Assembly (NCBI RefSeq): GCF_038725785.1
Contig: NZ_CP109796.1
Coordinates: forward strand, 6,076,501 to 6,140,500
From: Termitidicoccus mucosus
GTDB lineage: Bacteria > Verrucomicrobiota > Verrucomicrobiia > Opitutales > Opitutaceae
DNA: 64,000 nucleotides
Reading direction: 5' to 3'
Below are positions 49,290-57,676 of this stretch, piece after piece. Every line of letters starts with the position of its first letter. The stretch's first letter is position 1. The position numbers were made by a program, and so were the translations under genes. A model generated the notes under the pieces. That model saw only the letters and a program-made list of their open reading frames with translations, was not told where the DNA came from and did not search any database.

Positions 49290-49916
49290 ATGTCCTCCCG
49301 CGAAACCATTCTTGCCCGCGTCCGCGACGCCCTCGCTCCGCTCAAGCAGCGCGCCGCGTATCCGGAATTTCCTGACACCGTCGCCGTCTCTCCCGCGCTC
49401 GCGCCGCAACTCGCGCCCGGCTCCGATCTCTGGGCGGCCTTCTCCGCCCGCGCCCGCCTTGTCCACGGCACGCCGATGGAAGGCGGCCCCGCCGCCCTCG
49501 CCGCGTGGCTTCGCGAAAAAAAACTCACCCGCGGCTATTGCGACCCCGCGCTCCTCCCGCAATTCGAGCCCGCCCTCGCCGCCGCCGGGTTGACCATCGA
49601 GACCACCTTTGACCGCGCCCGGGTTGACGACTACGAATTCGGCATCACGCGGGCCGCCGCCGCCATCGCCGAGAGCGGAACGCTCGTTCTCTCCGACACC
49701 ACGACCAGCAGCCGCCTCGCCGCGCTCGCCCCCTGGGTGCACGTCGCCACGCTTACCCGCGACCAAATCCACGCCACCCTTGCCGATGCCGTCGCGGCCC
49801 TGGGCGACGATCCCAATCTCATCTGGTGCACCGGCCCCTCGCGCACGGCCGACGTGGAAGGCATCCTTATCGAAGGTGTCCACGGCCCCGGCGAACAAAT
49901 CGCCCTTCTCGTATAA
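49290..49916 (+). CDS. lutC: Lactate utilization protein C (LUD domain)
   Basis: A protein of 208 residues with the LUD domain: ITRAAAAIAESGTLVLSDTT, SRLAALAPWVHVATL and LIWCTGPSRTADVEGILIEGVHGP. It is the third subunit of the lactate oxidation complex. The operon order lutA-lutB-lutC is the usual one. The product may receive lactate made by the microcompartment pathway. Confidence 0.93.
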   Translation: MSSRETILARVRDALAPLKQRAAYPEFPDTVAVSPALAPQLAPGSDLWAAFSARARLVHGTPMEGGPAALAAWLREKKLTRGYCDPALLPQFEPALAAAGLTIETTFDRARVDDYEFGITRAAAAIAESGTLVLSDTTTSSRLAALAPWVHVATLTRDQIHATLADAVAALGDDPNLIWCTGPSRTADVEGILIEGVHGPGEQIALLV

Positions 49917-50198
49917 CAAGTTTGAGCCGGGAATTTATAGTGTTTTCATTTAACCTTGGCGCGGCAGCGCCGGTAGGGCGAAGCCTCCGGCTGAGCTGCG
50001 GCTCGGCGGGGACGCCTCGCCCTACCATTTGGGCCAAGGTTGAGAGAAAATACTATACCATTTGTTTTATCAAAAACGCGCATTGGAGGGCGTCCTTCCA
50101 TTATTATGCATTTGAATGCGAAATAGTTTAAGTTGGAGCCGGCAGACGGTATTTCGATCTGAAACTTAAAACTTCAACTCAAAGCTCAAACTTCCCGC
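49917..50198. other. 282-base gap between converging lutC and cinA genes
   Basis: Holds a worn type I element (49971-50026), with AACCTTGGC and GCCAAGGTT flanking arms at 49952 and 50033. AATACTATACCATTTG follows at 50048, and ACTTAAAACTTCAACTCAAA words lie at 50163-50182 just before the cinA stop. No gene is seen. Confidence 0.6.
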
Positions 50199-51488
50199 TC
50201 ACATCCGCATCGAGGGCGCGCCCGCCTCCAGCCCTGAGGCCGACCGCGTCCGCAGCAATTCCCGCCGCAGCCAGTCCAGCGCCGCATTCACCGCGCGCTG
50301 CTTCGCGATCTCGCGCGATCCCGGGAAACTCAGTTGTTTCGCCCAGGCCCCTTTCGGTGAATACAGCCCCATGAAAATCGCCTCGCCCGCCGGGACGCTG
50401 CTGTCTCCCCTCACGCCCGTGATCGACAGCGCATAGTCGGCGCCCAGCCGTTCCGCGGCGCCCGTTGCCATCGCGACCGCGGTCTCCCCGCTCACCGCGC
50501 CATGCTGGATCAGGATGTCCTCCGGAATGTCGAGCAACTGCATCTTGGACTCGTTGCTGTAGCACACGCAGCCGCCCGCAAAAAACTTTCCCGCGCCCGA
50601 CACCTCCGCGAAGCAATTCGCCAGCATTCCGCCCGTCGCGGTCTCCGCCACCGCCAGCATGCGCTCCCCCGAGCGGAGCAAGTCGGCCGTCACCTTGGCG
50701 AGCGAATCGTGCCCGAAGCACAAAAAATCATCGCCCAGCAGGGCCGCGCACTCCCGCGCCAGGGCCTCCAGTTCCATCCGCCCCATCCGCCCGTCCGGCG
50801 AACTCAGCCGGCAATCCACCGCGCCCAAATGCGCGCACCACGCCACCGAAAGCGCGTCTCCGTGCCGCGCCAGCACCGGCGCGAGCCGCGTTTCCAGCAG
50901 CGACTCGCCGATGCCCGCCGTGCGCACCTGCACATACGCCTCGCCCTCCGCCAGCAACCCGCGCGCCGCCAGTCGCGGCAGCACTTGCGCGACAAACATC
51001 GGCTGCAATTCGCTTGGCGGCCCCGGCAGCATGCACAGCACCTTGCCGTCCTGCTCCACCCATATTCCCGGCGCCGTGCCGTTCGGGTTGGGCAAAAGCT
51101 CCCCGCGCTCCGGCCGCATCGCCTGCTTCAAATTATTCTCCGTCATCTCGCGCCTCATCCGCGCAAAACGCTCCCGGATCGCCGCCGCAGCGCCCTCGTC
51201 GAACACCAGCCGCTGCCCGAGCACGCCTGCCACCGCCTCGCGCGTCCGGTCGTCGCAGGTCGGCCCCAGTCCGCCCGACGTGATGACCACGTCCGCCGCG
51301 GCCCAGCTCTCCGCAAACTGGCGGGCGATGACCTCCGCGTCATCCGTCACCGTGACGTTGCGCGCCAGCGCCAGCCCGCGCCGCGCGAGTTGCGCCCCGA
51401 CAAACGTCAGGTGACTGTTCGCCGTCAACCCCAGCAGCAGCTCATCGCCCAGCGTCAGCAATTCGATCCGAGTGTGTTTGGGAGTCAT
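50199..51488 (-). CDS. cinA: CinA family protein (nicotinamide-nucleotide amidase / competence-damage protein)
   Basis: A protein of 429 residues. The N-terminal MoCF/CinA domain has LTLGDELLLGLTANSH, VITSGGLGPTCDDRT and MLPGPPSELQPMF. The C-terminal CinA domain has VAETATGGMLANCFAEVSG and YALSITGVRGDSSVPAGE. It cleaves pyridine-nucleotide by-products (NMN deamidase or ADP-ribose pyrophosphatase). The ATG at 51488 gives the conserved start; upstream frame bases are AT-rich and shared with the divergent uvrC promoter. Confidence 0.93.
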   Translation of the reverse strand: MTPKHTRIELLTLGDELLLGLTANSHLTFVGAQLARRGLALARNVTVTDDAEVIARQFAESWAAADVVITSGGLGPTCDDRTREAVAGVLGQRLVFDEGAAAAIRERFARMRREMTENNLKQAMRPERGELLPNPNGTAPGIWVEQDGKVLCMLPGPPSELQPMFVAQVLPRLAARGLLAEGEAYVQVRTAGIGESLLETRLAPVLARHGDALSVAWCAHLGAVDCRLSSPDGRMGRMELEALARECAALLGDDFLCFGHDSLAKVTADLLRSGERMLAVAETATGGMLANCFAEVSGAGKFFAGGCVCYSNESKMQLLDIPEDILIQHGAVSGETAVAMATGAAERLGADYALSITGVRGDSSVPAGEAIFMGLYSPKGAWAKQLSFPGSREIAKQRAVNAALDWLRRELLRTRSASGLEAGAPSMRM

Positions 51489-51575
51489 AAGGAATGGGTT
51501 TACATGTCTTCGTGGTTTGCTTCTTTTCTCCAAGAACGCCCATAACTTCAAAAAAATAAGTTAAACTTTTTAAAA

Positions 51576-53111
51576 ATGCGAACACAGCCTCCAGATAAGC
51601 CGTCCGCCGTTTCGCCCGCTGGCGACGGCGCCCCGCTCACGCTGAAGGAAAAAGTTCGCCGGCTTCCCGGCAAACCCGGCGTTTACCTCATGAAAGACCG
51701 CCTTGGCCGCATCATCTACGTCGGCAAGGCCAAAAATCTCAAGAAACGCGTCTCCAGCTACTTCACCCCGTCGCGCCGGGCCCTCGTGCAGCAGCCTAAA
51801 ATCCGCGCTCTCATCGGCCTGATCGAGGACTTCGACACCATCGAGGTCCGCTCCGAGCCCGAGGCGCTTCTCCTCGAAGGCCGCCTCATCAAGCAATGGA
51901 AGCCCCGCTACAACACCGATTTCGTGGACGACAAGCGCTTCCTCCTCGTCCGCGTCGATCTCCACGAACCCATCCCCCGCTTCCGCCTCACGCGCCTCCG
52001 CAAGGATGACCGCTCCCGCTATTTCGGCCCCTTCGCCCACTCCGGCCTCCTCCGCAAGACGCTCGCCCAGATGCGCCGCCAGTTCGGCATCCTCCTCGCC
52101 GACGCGGCCCCGCAAAAACTGCCCGACGGACGCTGGCAGCTCTACGACGACATCCGCCAGGAAATCTACGGCCGCGCCAACGAAGTATCGGAAAACGAAT
52201 ATAAACAACGCGCCCTCGACGCGTGCGACTTCCTGGAGGGCAAATCCCGCGAATGGCTCGCCACCTTGCGCGACGAGATGATGACTGCCGCCGCGAAACA
52301 GGAATTCGAAAAAGCCGCCGAGCTTCGCGACATCGCCCAGGCCCTCGAAAAAACCCTCGCCCCCGCCCGCCGCTTCGAGCGCGAGCAGCCTCTCCCGCCT
52401 CCCGCCGGCGACGCGCCCGCCGCCCTCGAAGCCCTTCGCGCCGCCCTCGGCCTCCCCGCGCCGCCCGCGCGCATGGAATGCTTCGATATCTCCCACATTT
52501 CCGGCACCTACGTCGTCGCCTCCATGGTGCACTTCGCCGGCGGTCTCCCCGACAAAAACCACTACCGCCGCTACCGCATAAAATCCTTCACCGGCAACGA
52601 CGATTTCCGCGCCATGGAGGAAGTCGTCGGACGTCGCTACCGCCGCCTCCGCGACGAACAGAAACCGTTCCCTGAGCTCGTGGTCATCGACGGCGGGCGC
52701 GGCCAGGTCGCCGCCGCGCTTAAATCCTTCGTCGCCCTCGGGCTTGAACCGCCCGCGCTCATCGGCCTCGCGAAAAAACACGAGACGATCATCTTCCCCG
52801 ACGCCCGACCCCCGCTGAACCTGCCGCTCACCCATCCCGGCCTGCAACTGCTCCAGCGCCTCCGCGACGAAGCCCATCGTTTCGCCAATACCTACAACGC
52901 CGATCTCCGCACCAGAAAGATAAAGGAATCGGTCTTGGACGATTTCCCCGGTCTCGGTCCCGTCCGCCGGGCCGCGCTGCTCGCCCACTTCGGCAGCATG
53001 GAAAGGCTCCGCGCCGCCGGGGAGCAGGAAATATCGAAGGTGGAAGGCTTTGGCGGAAAGCTGGCGGGAGAATTATACATGTTTCTCCACGCTGAAGCCG
53101 GGCAGGAGTAA
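51576..53111 (+). CDS. uvrC: UvrABC system protein C
   Basis: A protein of 511 residues, shorter than the 600 or so of most UvrC proteins. The GIY-YIG nuclease has GVYLMK (35-40) and IYVGKAKNLKKR (47-58). The UVR motif QEFEKAAELRDIAQ is present near residue 246, and the RNase H-like 5' nuclease has MECFDISHISGTYVVASMVHF and VIDGGRGQVAAA. A helix-hairpin-helix pair ends the protein (FPGLGPVRRAALLAHFGSM). It makes both incisions in nucleotide excision repair. Confidence 0.94.
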   Translation: MRTQPPDKPSAVSPAGDGAPLTLKEKVRRLPGKPGVYLMKDRLGRIIYVGKAKNLKKRVSSYFTPSRRALVQQPKIRALIGLIEDFDTIEVRSEPEALLLEGRLIKQWKPRYNTDFVDDKRFLLVRVDLHEPIPRFRLTRLRKDDRSRYFGPFAHSGLLRKTLAQMRRQFGILLADAAPQKLPDGRWQLYDDIRQEIYGRANEVSENEYKQRALDACDFLEGKSREWLATLRDEMMTAAAKQEFEKAAELRDIAQALEKTLAPARRFEREQPLPPPAGDAPAALEALRAALGLPAPPARMECFDISHISGTYVVASMVHFAGGLPDKNHYRRYRIKSFTGNDDFRAMEEVVGRRYRRLRDEQKPFPELVVIDGGRGQVAAALKSFVALGLEPPALIGLAKKHETIIFPDARPPLNLPLTHPGLQLLQRLRDEAHRFANTYNADLRTRKIKESVLDDFPGLGPVRRAALLAHFGSMERLRAAGEQEISKVEGFGGKLAGELYMFLHAEAGQE

Positions 53112-53300
53112 AAATCGCCAAACGCGCGAAGCCGCCGCATCGCCTGCGCTGCGCTCGCTGCCGCGGTATCGCCCACTCCCTCGCATCATGCTTTGACTCC
53201 ACTTTGAGCTGCATCCGGGCGATCCCATGCGGCCACGTTGGTCGATCAAATTGCGAGGTCCGTCGCTGTTTGCGATGCCTGTTGCAGGAACTTTTAAACG

Positions 53301-53413
53301 ACGGACACGGAGGGCACGGAGCCAAGAGGAAGCTTTTCAATTTTCAGGAAAACAGAGTCGCGGGGGCGCTCGGCTGAAAACTAAAACCTTCCTCCGAACT
53401 CCGTACCCTCCGT
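53301..53413. repeat. Type A palindrome (CACGGAG words)
   Basis: GACGGACACGGAGGGCACGG and AGGAAGCTTTTCAATTTTCA in the left half pair with CTGAAAACTAAAACCTTCCT and CTCCGTACCCTCCGTG in the right. Related elements are at 3018-3207 and 55792-55900. Confidence 0.7.
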
Positions 53414-53510
53414 GATTTAATCTCTCTTCTCTGCCATTCAACCTAGCTGGGAACCGTCATATGCTGTTATTTTGCCTATTATTGATAAGCATTATAAAAA
53501 TAGTAACTTA

Positions 53511-53540
53511 TTGACTGGTCTGATAAATAAATAATATATA
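53511..53540 (+). promoter_or_regulatory. Possible sigma-70 promoter
   Basis: TTGACT (53511-53516) and TATATA (53535-53540) are 18 bases apart in an AT-rich stretch 16-45 bases before the start codon at 53556. AT richness alone could give such a match. Confidence 0.35.
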
Positions 53541-53555
53541 TTTATATTTTAGCGA

Positions 53556-54071
53556 TTGAATTTAATGCAAACCATGGATTTCACCTTCCCGCGCCTCCCA
53601 TGTCGCAGCGACTCCGCCCGGTCAAAAGCAAGGGGTCTCTTAATTTTTATTCTGACCATGCTCTTCGCGCCTGCCTTTGCGGGTCAATCCGCCCCTGCAA
53701 GCAAGCCGCTCCAATATACCGAGCAGGAGGAGCCGTATATTGCCAAGGCATTCGATTCGTTCATCCAGTTGGTCCAAAAACGCGAGTTGCCCGCCGATAC
53801 GCTGTCCTACCCGACCCATCTTTCGCGGATGGATGACGACATGATTGTCGTTGCCCAATCGTTTTATGTATCCCCGGGTGAAATAAGGGGCTTCGAGTTG
53901 ATTATTCCCAAGGATGCTTTGCATGAGCGCGAGTCGATTCTCTTTCAAAAGGAGCCCCTCGTCATTGAAAACGAAAATACCCGGCAAAACATAAAGCGTC
54001 TGGTCTTGAAGAAAAAATCAAGAGGGTGGACCACCGCTTTCAGCCAATCCGCAAGGCAAAAGGAGCAATAA
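53556..54071 (+). CDS. Small secreted hypothetical protein
   Basis: A protein of 171 residues with a signal peptide (hydrophobic GLLIFILTMLFAPAFA at 27-42) and a mainly polar mature part. No known motif is visible; LSRMDDDMIVVAQSFYVSPG is the most ordered-looking stretch. The region around it is less GC-rich than its neighbours, and the next bases hold an esterase-like remnant, so the area may have been acquired or rearranged. Confidence 0.6.
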   Translation: MNLMQTMDFTFPRLPCRSDSARSKARGLLIFILTMLFAPAFAGQSAPASKPLQYTEQEEPYIAKAFDSFIQLVQKRELPADTLSYPTHLSRMDDDMIVVAQSFYVSPGEIRGFELIIPKDALHERESILFQKEPLVIENENTRQNIKRLVLKKKSRGWTTAFSQSARQKEQ

Positions 54072-54111
54072 GGCTGCCCGGCGCCAAAGAGGGTGGGGCG
54101 GAAAGACGGGT

Positions 54112-54279
54112 TGCGGGGAGAACCTCTCCGAAAAAATCCTGCTGCTCTCGCCCGCCGCGCTTGTTTCCGCCGACGATCCTCCGGTCTTGGTGGATTTCCT
54201 CATCGGGCACGCCAGACAAACCGCCGGGAAACAGCCCGGTTGCAAAAACATGACCGGCGTGCTCCCGCATGGTTCATGA
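54112..54279 (+). pseudogene. Possible remnant of an esterase-like gene
   Basis: The frame from 54112 reads NLSEKILLLSPAALVSADDPPVLVDF and later TGVLPHGS before TGA. The SPAxxVSxDDPPVL pattern is typical of the C-terminal part of alpha/beta-hydrolase esterases in carbohydrate-active loci. No start codon, catalytic Ser or upstream domain is found. It may be a truncated gene left next to the sialidase. No other gene is seen in the 329-base gap 54072-54400. Confidence 0.35.
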
Positions 54280-54400
54280 ACAATACCTTGGCTATGATGT
54301 TTTGCCTGCCCGGGTGCTTGCGTAGAAACCGGGGATTGCTCCGGTTGTGCCGCTTGATACCGTTCCGCGACGCCCCCAAAATAATATTCCCCGTCAAGTC

Positions 54401-55600
54401 ATGATTAAACAAAAAACAATAATTACATTGTTCCTCTCCATGCTGCTTTCCATCGCGCCGACGCTGGCCGCGAAACCCGGCACGGAGGATGCGCTGGTGG
54501 AAAAAGAGAACCTTTTCGAGGTCACGCCTGACGGCGAATACCGCTCGATTCGCATTCCCTGCATCCTCGCGCTGCCCGATGACAGCGTGCTCGCCATCAC
54601 CTCCGCGCGCAGCGCCGTGTCCGACTGGGCGGTCATCCGCCTGCTCATGCGCCGCAGCCCCGACGGCGGCAAAACCTGGGAGCCCGCGCGAGTCCTGGTC
54701 GAGGACGGAGAGAACGTGGTGGACAATCCCGTTGCCATCTGGGACGCGAAAAAGCAGGTCGTCCACTTCCTGTATCAAACCAATTACGAACGCATCTGGC
54801 ACATGGAGAGCGCCGACGGTGGAAAAACCTTCTCCAAGGCCGTGGACATCACGCCGCAATTGGGCGGATTCCAGAAAAAATACAAATGGAGCGTGATCGC
54901 GCCGGGCCCCGCGCACGGCCTGCAAATGAAAAACGGACGCATCGTCATTCCCGTGTGGCTCTGCCCCGGCGAGCCGAATCCCTCCGGCAAAGGCAAGGCG
55001 CATCGTCCGTCCGTGACCTCGGTCATATACAGCGATGACAGCGGGGCGACGTGGCACTGCGGCGATATTGTGCCGGACACGCTAAAAAACATGAACGAAA
55101 CCGTCGCGGTCGAGGCCGACGACGGCGGCGTGCTGCTGTTCATCCGCAACGAGGACAATGCTTATCGCATCTCGGTTTCGCACAGCAAGGATGGCGCGAC
55201 CGACTGGTCGAGGCCGAAGCTGAACGACGCGCTCTATTCGCCGATCTGTTTCGCCAGCGTGCTGCGCCTTTCCGGCAGGGAGGACGGCAAAAGTCGCATC
55301 CTGCTCTGTAATCCCGACAGCAGCGGCAAGACCAGGCGCCTGGTGAAGTGGGGAGGCCGCGCCCGTGAAAATCTCACCTTCAAGCTCAGCTACGACGGCG
55401 GCGAGACCTGGCCGGTCGTGAAGGTGCTCGAGCCCGGCCGGGCCGCCTATTCCGACCTGACCATGCTTTCCGACGGCACCATTCTCTGCATGTATGAGCA
55501 CGGCCATATGTCGGACAATGTATATAACACCCGCTACATGACCGTCGCCCGTCTGAATCTCGAATGGCTCACCGATGGCGAGGATTCGCTGAAAAAATGA
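54401..55600 (+). CDS. Exo-alpha-sialidase (GH33-like)
   Basis: A secreted protein of 399 residues. A signal peptide (residues 5-23) precedes a six-bladed propeller with the RIP motif at YRSIRIPCI (48-56) and Asp-boxes SPDGGKTW, SADGGKTF, SDDSGATW and SYDGGETW. NETVAVEADDGG probably holds the catalytic Glu and the third quarter carries further conserved Arg residues. It should release terminal sialic acids from host or food glycans. The ATG at 54401 is used because the upstream frame has no homology. Confidence 0.9.
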   Translation: MIKQKTIITLFLSMLLSIAPTLAAKPGTEDALVEKENLFEVTPDGEYRSIRIPCILALPDDSVLAITSARSAVSDWAVIRLLMRRSPDGGKTWEPARVLVEDGENVVDNPVAIWDAKKQVVHFLYQTNYERIWHMESADGGKTFSKAVDITPQLGGFQKKYKWSVIAPGPAHGLQMKNGRIVIPVWLCPGEPNPSGKGKAHRPSVTSVIYSDDSGATWHCGDIVPDTLKNMNETVAVEADDGGVLLFIRNEDNAYRISVSHSKDGATDWSRPKLNDALYSPICFASVLRLSGREDGKSRILLCNPDSSGKTRRLVKWGGRARENLTFKLSYDGGETWPVVKVLEPGRAAYSDLTMLSDGTILCMYEHGHMSDNVYNTRYMTVARLNLEWLTDGEDSLKK

Positions 55601-55663
55601 TGCCGGTAGTTCGGATAAATTTGGGGCTCCTCGCTATTTTGAATGGCTGAAAAGAGAGATTTA

Positions 55664-55790
55664 ATACCAGTTTCCAACCCTTTATAGACTTATCAAGGTA
55701 GGGCGAGGCGTCCCGCCGAGCCGTGGGTCAGCAACGGCTCGGCGGGACGCCTCGCCCTACCTAAAAATAAATTTCGTTCGGAAATGGTAT
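55664..55790. repeat. Complete type I element with 29-bp perfect palindrome
   Basis: AGGTAGGGCGAGGCGTCCCG begins the left arm (55696-55724) and 55734-55762 is its exact complement. The outer ends ATACCAGTTTCC (55664) and GGAAATGGTAT (55780-55790) form a second, imperfect pair, giving a MITE-like unit of 127 bp. Confidence 0.9.
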
Positions 55791-55791
55791 C

Positions 55792-55900
55792 ACCACGGAA
55801 TGCACGGAGTTCGGAGGGAGGTTTTCAGTTTTCAGCCGGGCGTTTCCGCGTCGTTGTTTTTCTGGGAACTGAAAACTTCCTCTTGGCTCCGTGCCTGCGT
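55792..55900. repeat. Type A palindrome (CACGGAG words)
   Basis: The left half CCACGGAATGCACGGAGTTC and AGGTTTTCAGTTTTCAG pairs with CTGAAAACTTCCTCTTGG and CTCCGTGCCTGCGTGG on the right. Confidence 0.75.
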
Positions 55901-55965
55901 GGCTTAAAAATTCCTGCAACCGGCATCGAAAATGGTGAGGAATCAGAAAATTACATTGGAGGCTA

Positions 55966-57114
55966 TCAACGCCGGGCCGGTGTCGTCGCGGGTCCGGCGG
56001 CGGCCCCGCTCATCACGGAGTCGATGGCGCGCAGGAAGGAATCGCTCAGGAGGTTGATCTTCATGTCCTGCGGCAGGTAGCCGGAGATGTTTTGAAACGC
56101 GCCGCTCATCGACTTCGCCACTTCGATGCGCACAAACGCGTCCGCGCCTTCCGCGGCGTAGGCGCCGAGCTTCAGGCGGGTCGCCTCGGCCTCGGCCTTG
56201 CCGATGGCGGTGATGGCGTCGGCGCGCAGCAGGCTTGAGGTCTGCTCGCCCTGGGCGTTGAGCACCATGCGGTTTTTCTCGGCCTCGGCGGCGAGTTCGA
56301 CCTGCTTGGCCTGCGCCTGCGCGGCGAGGACCTGTTGCTCGGCCTCGCGCTCGGCGGAGAGGATGCCGACCTCCTTGTCGCGTTTCGCGTCCACGACCGC
56401 TTTCTCGTAGGCGGCCTGCGCCTCGGCCTTGGCGCGCTCGGCGCGGGCCTCGGCGGCGCGGGTTTCCTCGATGGCGCGCAGGCGTTCCTGCACGGCGACC
56501 TGGCGGGCCTTGATTTGCTCCACGTAGGCGGGGTCGAGGCCGATGTGCTCGATGACGAAGTTTTCCACGGTGATGCCGCGTTTATACATTTCGGAATTGT
56601 GCGACATGAGCGCGGCGGAGATGTCGCTTTGGAGCTTCACGAGGCCTTCGCCCGAGTAGGCGTCGAGCGCGGTGCGGGTGGTGGCGCAGTCCTTCACGAT
56701 GCGCATGATTTCGGGGCGGAGGATTTTTTCCTCCACGGCGTCGCGCACGGTCTTGTGCTGGTCAACGACGTGCGCCGGGTCGCGGCGCCAGCGCACGCTG
56801 AGCGAGATGCGCATGTCCTGGCCCTCGGAGGATTGCACGAGGTAGCTGTCGCTCGAGCGGCCCTCGCCGTAGGTGTAGTCGGGTTTGTCGTTCATCACGA
56901 ACACCTGCGACGACATGTCATACTTGAACACCTTTTGCGTGAAGCCAGGGACAAGCACATAGGTCTTCGGCTGGAGCGGCGTCGCCTCGACGCCGCCGCC
57001 CCAGGTTTCCTTCACTCCGAGCTGGTTGCCCTCCACCGTCGTGATGGTGACGACAAGCACGCTGGCAATGATGAGCACAAGGGCGGCCACGCCCGCGATG
57101 ATGAGTTGTTTCAT
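55966..57114 (-). CDS. SPFH/Band 7 (prohibitin-like) membrane protein
   Basis: A protein of 382 residues. One N-terminal transmembrane helix (residues 5-27) is followed by an SPFH domain and a coiled coil of about 120 residues rich in Ala, Glu and Arg (RAIEETRAAEARAERAKAEA), ending with DAFVRIEVAKSMSGAFQNISGYLPQD. Such proteins form large membrane rings that organise or protect membrane enzymes. A small membrane protein gene lies just upstream in the same direction and may be its partner. Confidence 0.88.
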   Translation of the reverse strand: MKQLIIAGVAALVLIIASVLVVTITTVEGNQLGVKETWGGGVEATPLQPKTYVLVPGFTQKVFKYDMSSQVFVMNDKPDYTYGEGRSSDSYLVQSSEGQDMRISLSVRWRRDPAHVVDQHKTVRDAVEEKILRPEIMRIVKDCATTRTALDAYSGEGLVKLQSDISAALMSHNSEMYKRGITVENFVIEHIGLDPAYVEQIKARQVAVQERLRAIEETRAAEARAERAKAEAQAAYEKAVVDAKRDKEVGILSAEREAEQQVLAAQAQAKQVELAAEAEKNRMVLNAQGEQTSSLLRADAITAIGKAEAEATRLKLGAYAAEGADAFVRIEVAKSMSGAFQNISGYLPQDMKINLLSDSFLRAIDSVMSGAAAGPATTPARR

Positions 57115-57135
57115 GAGGTGGATATGGTGTTGGTG

Positions 57136-57471
57136 TTATTTTTTGTTTTTCAGGTAGAGAATGGTGCACACGCCGAGGTAAATCACGAACAGCGCGGCGA
57201 TAAGCGGCAGGAGCAGCCGCACGACGGAGGCGCGCAGGAGAATCGCGAGCACGAGCGTGACGACCCACGCCGCGATGAACCCAAACACAATCGCCCACGA
57301 GAAAACGGGCTTCTTCGCGGTGAGTTCGATGATGTCGGGATCTTTGCTTTTGCGCATGATGAAAACGACATGCGATGGGAGGATCGGATCTTTGACGAGC
57401 CAAATCAAAGCGCGCACAGGGAGATGCTTCCGTCCGTCCGGCGGCATCACGCGCGGTCCCGTGCGTGCCAT
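57136..57471 (-). CDS. Small hypothetical membrane protein
   Basis: A protein of 111 residues with two hydrophobic helices (SWAIVFGFIAAWVVTLVLAI and RLLLPLIAALFVIYLGVCTI) and a basic tail. I took the ATG at 57471 because GAGG stands nine bases upstream; a start at 57357 (MRKSKDPDIIEL) would drop the first 38 residues. It is 21 bases before the SPFH gene, probably one operon, but its role is unknown. Confidence 0.6.
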   Translation of the reverse strand: MARTGPRVMPPDGRKHLPVRALIWLVKDPILPSHVVFIMRKSKDPDIIELTAKKPVFSWAIVFGFIAAWVVTLVLAILLRASVVRLLLPLIAALFVIYLGVCTILYLKNKK

Positions 57472-57676
57472 CAACCCATTCCTCGCCGGGCATCCAGAAA
57501 TTTTCGACTGTCCGGGCGCTGCCAAAGATTTACAGTTGCGTAAATGCAACCTCGCCGCGATGTTTTCACGATTGCATGCGTCGAGCGCGGCCTTTTCGCG
57601 CTTCGCTGCCATAAACCAATACAACCTCGCGCCGCCACCCCGGCGAGCGCCTTAACAAACATAAAACACATATATC

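Larger units (their letters stand above)
53112..53555. other. 444-base gap downstream of uvrC
   Basis: The left part is GC-rich without features that I can name. A type A palindrome is at 53301-53413. The right 100 bases are strongly AT-rich and contain a promoter candidate. I see no gene. Confidence 0.6.
55601..55965. other. 365-base gap of repeats between the converging sialidase and SPFH genes
   Basis: Holds a CTCGCTATTTTGAATGGCTG word (55631) shared with the 3018 element, a complete type I element (55664-55790) and a type A palindrome (55792-55900). Repeats of two kinds thus lie end to end. No gene is seen. Confidence 0.75.
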
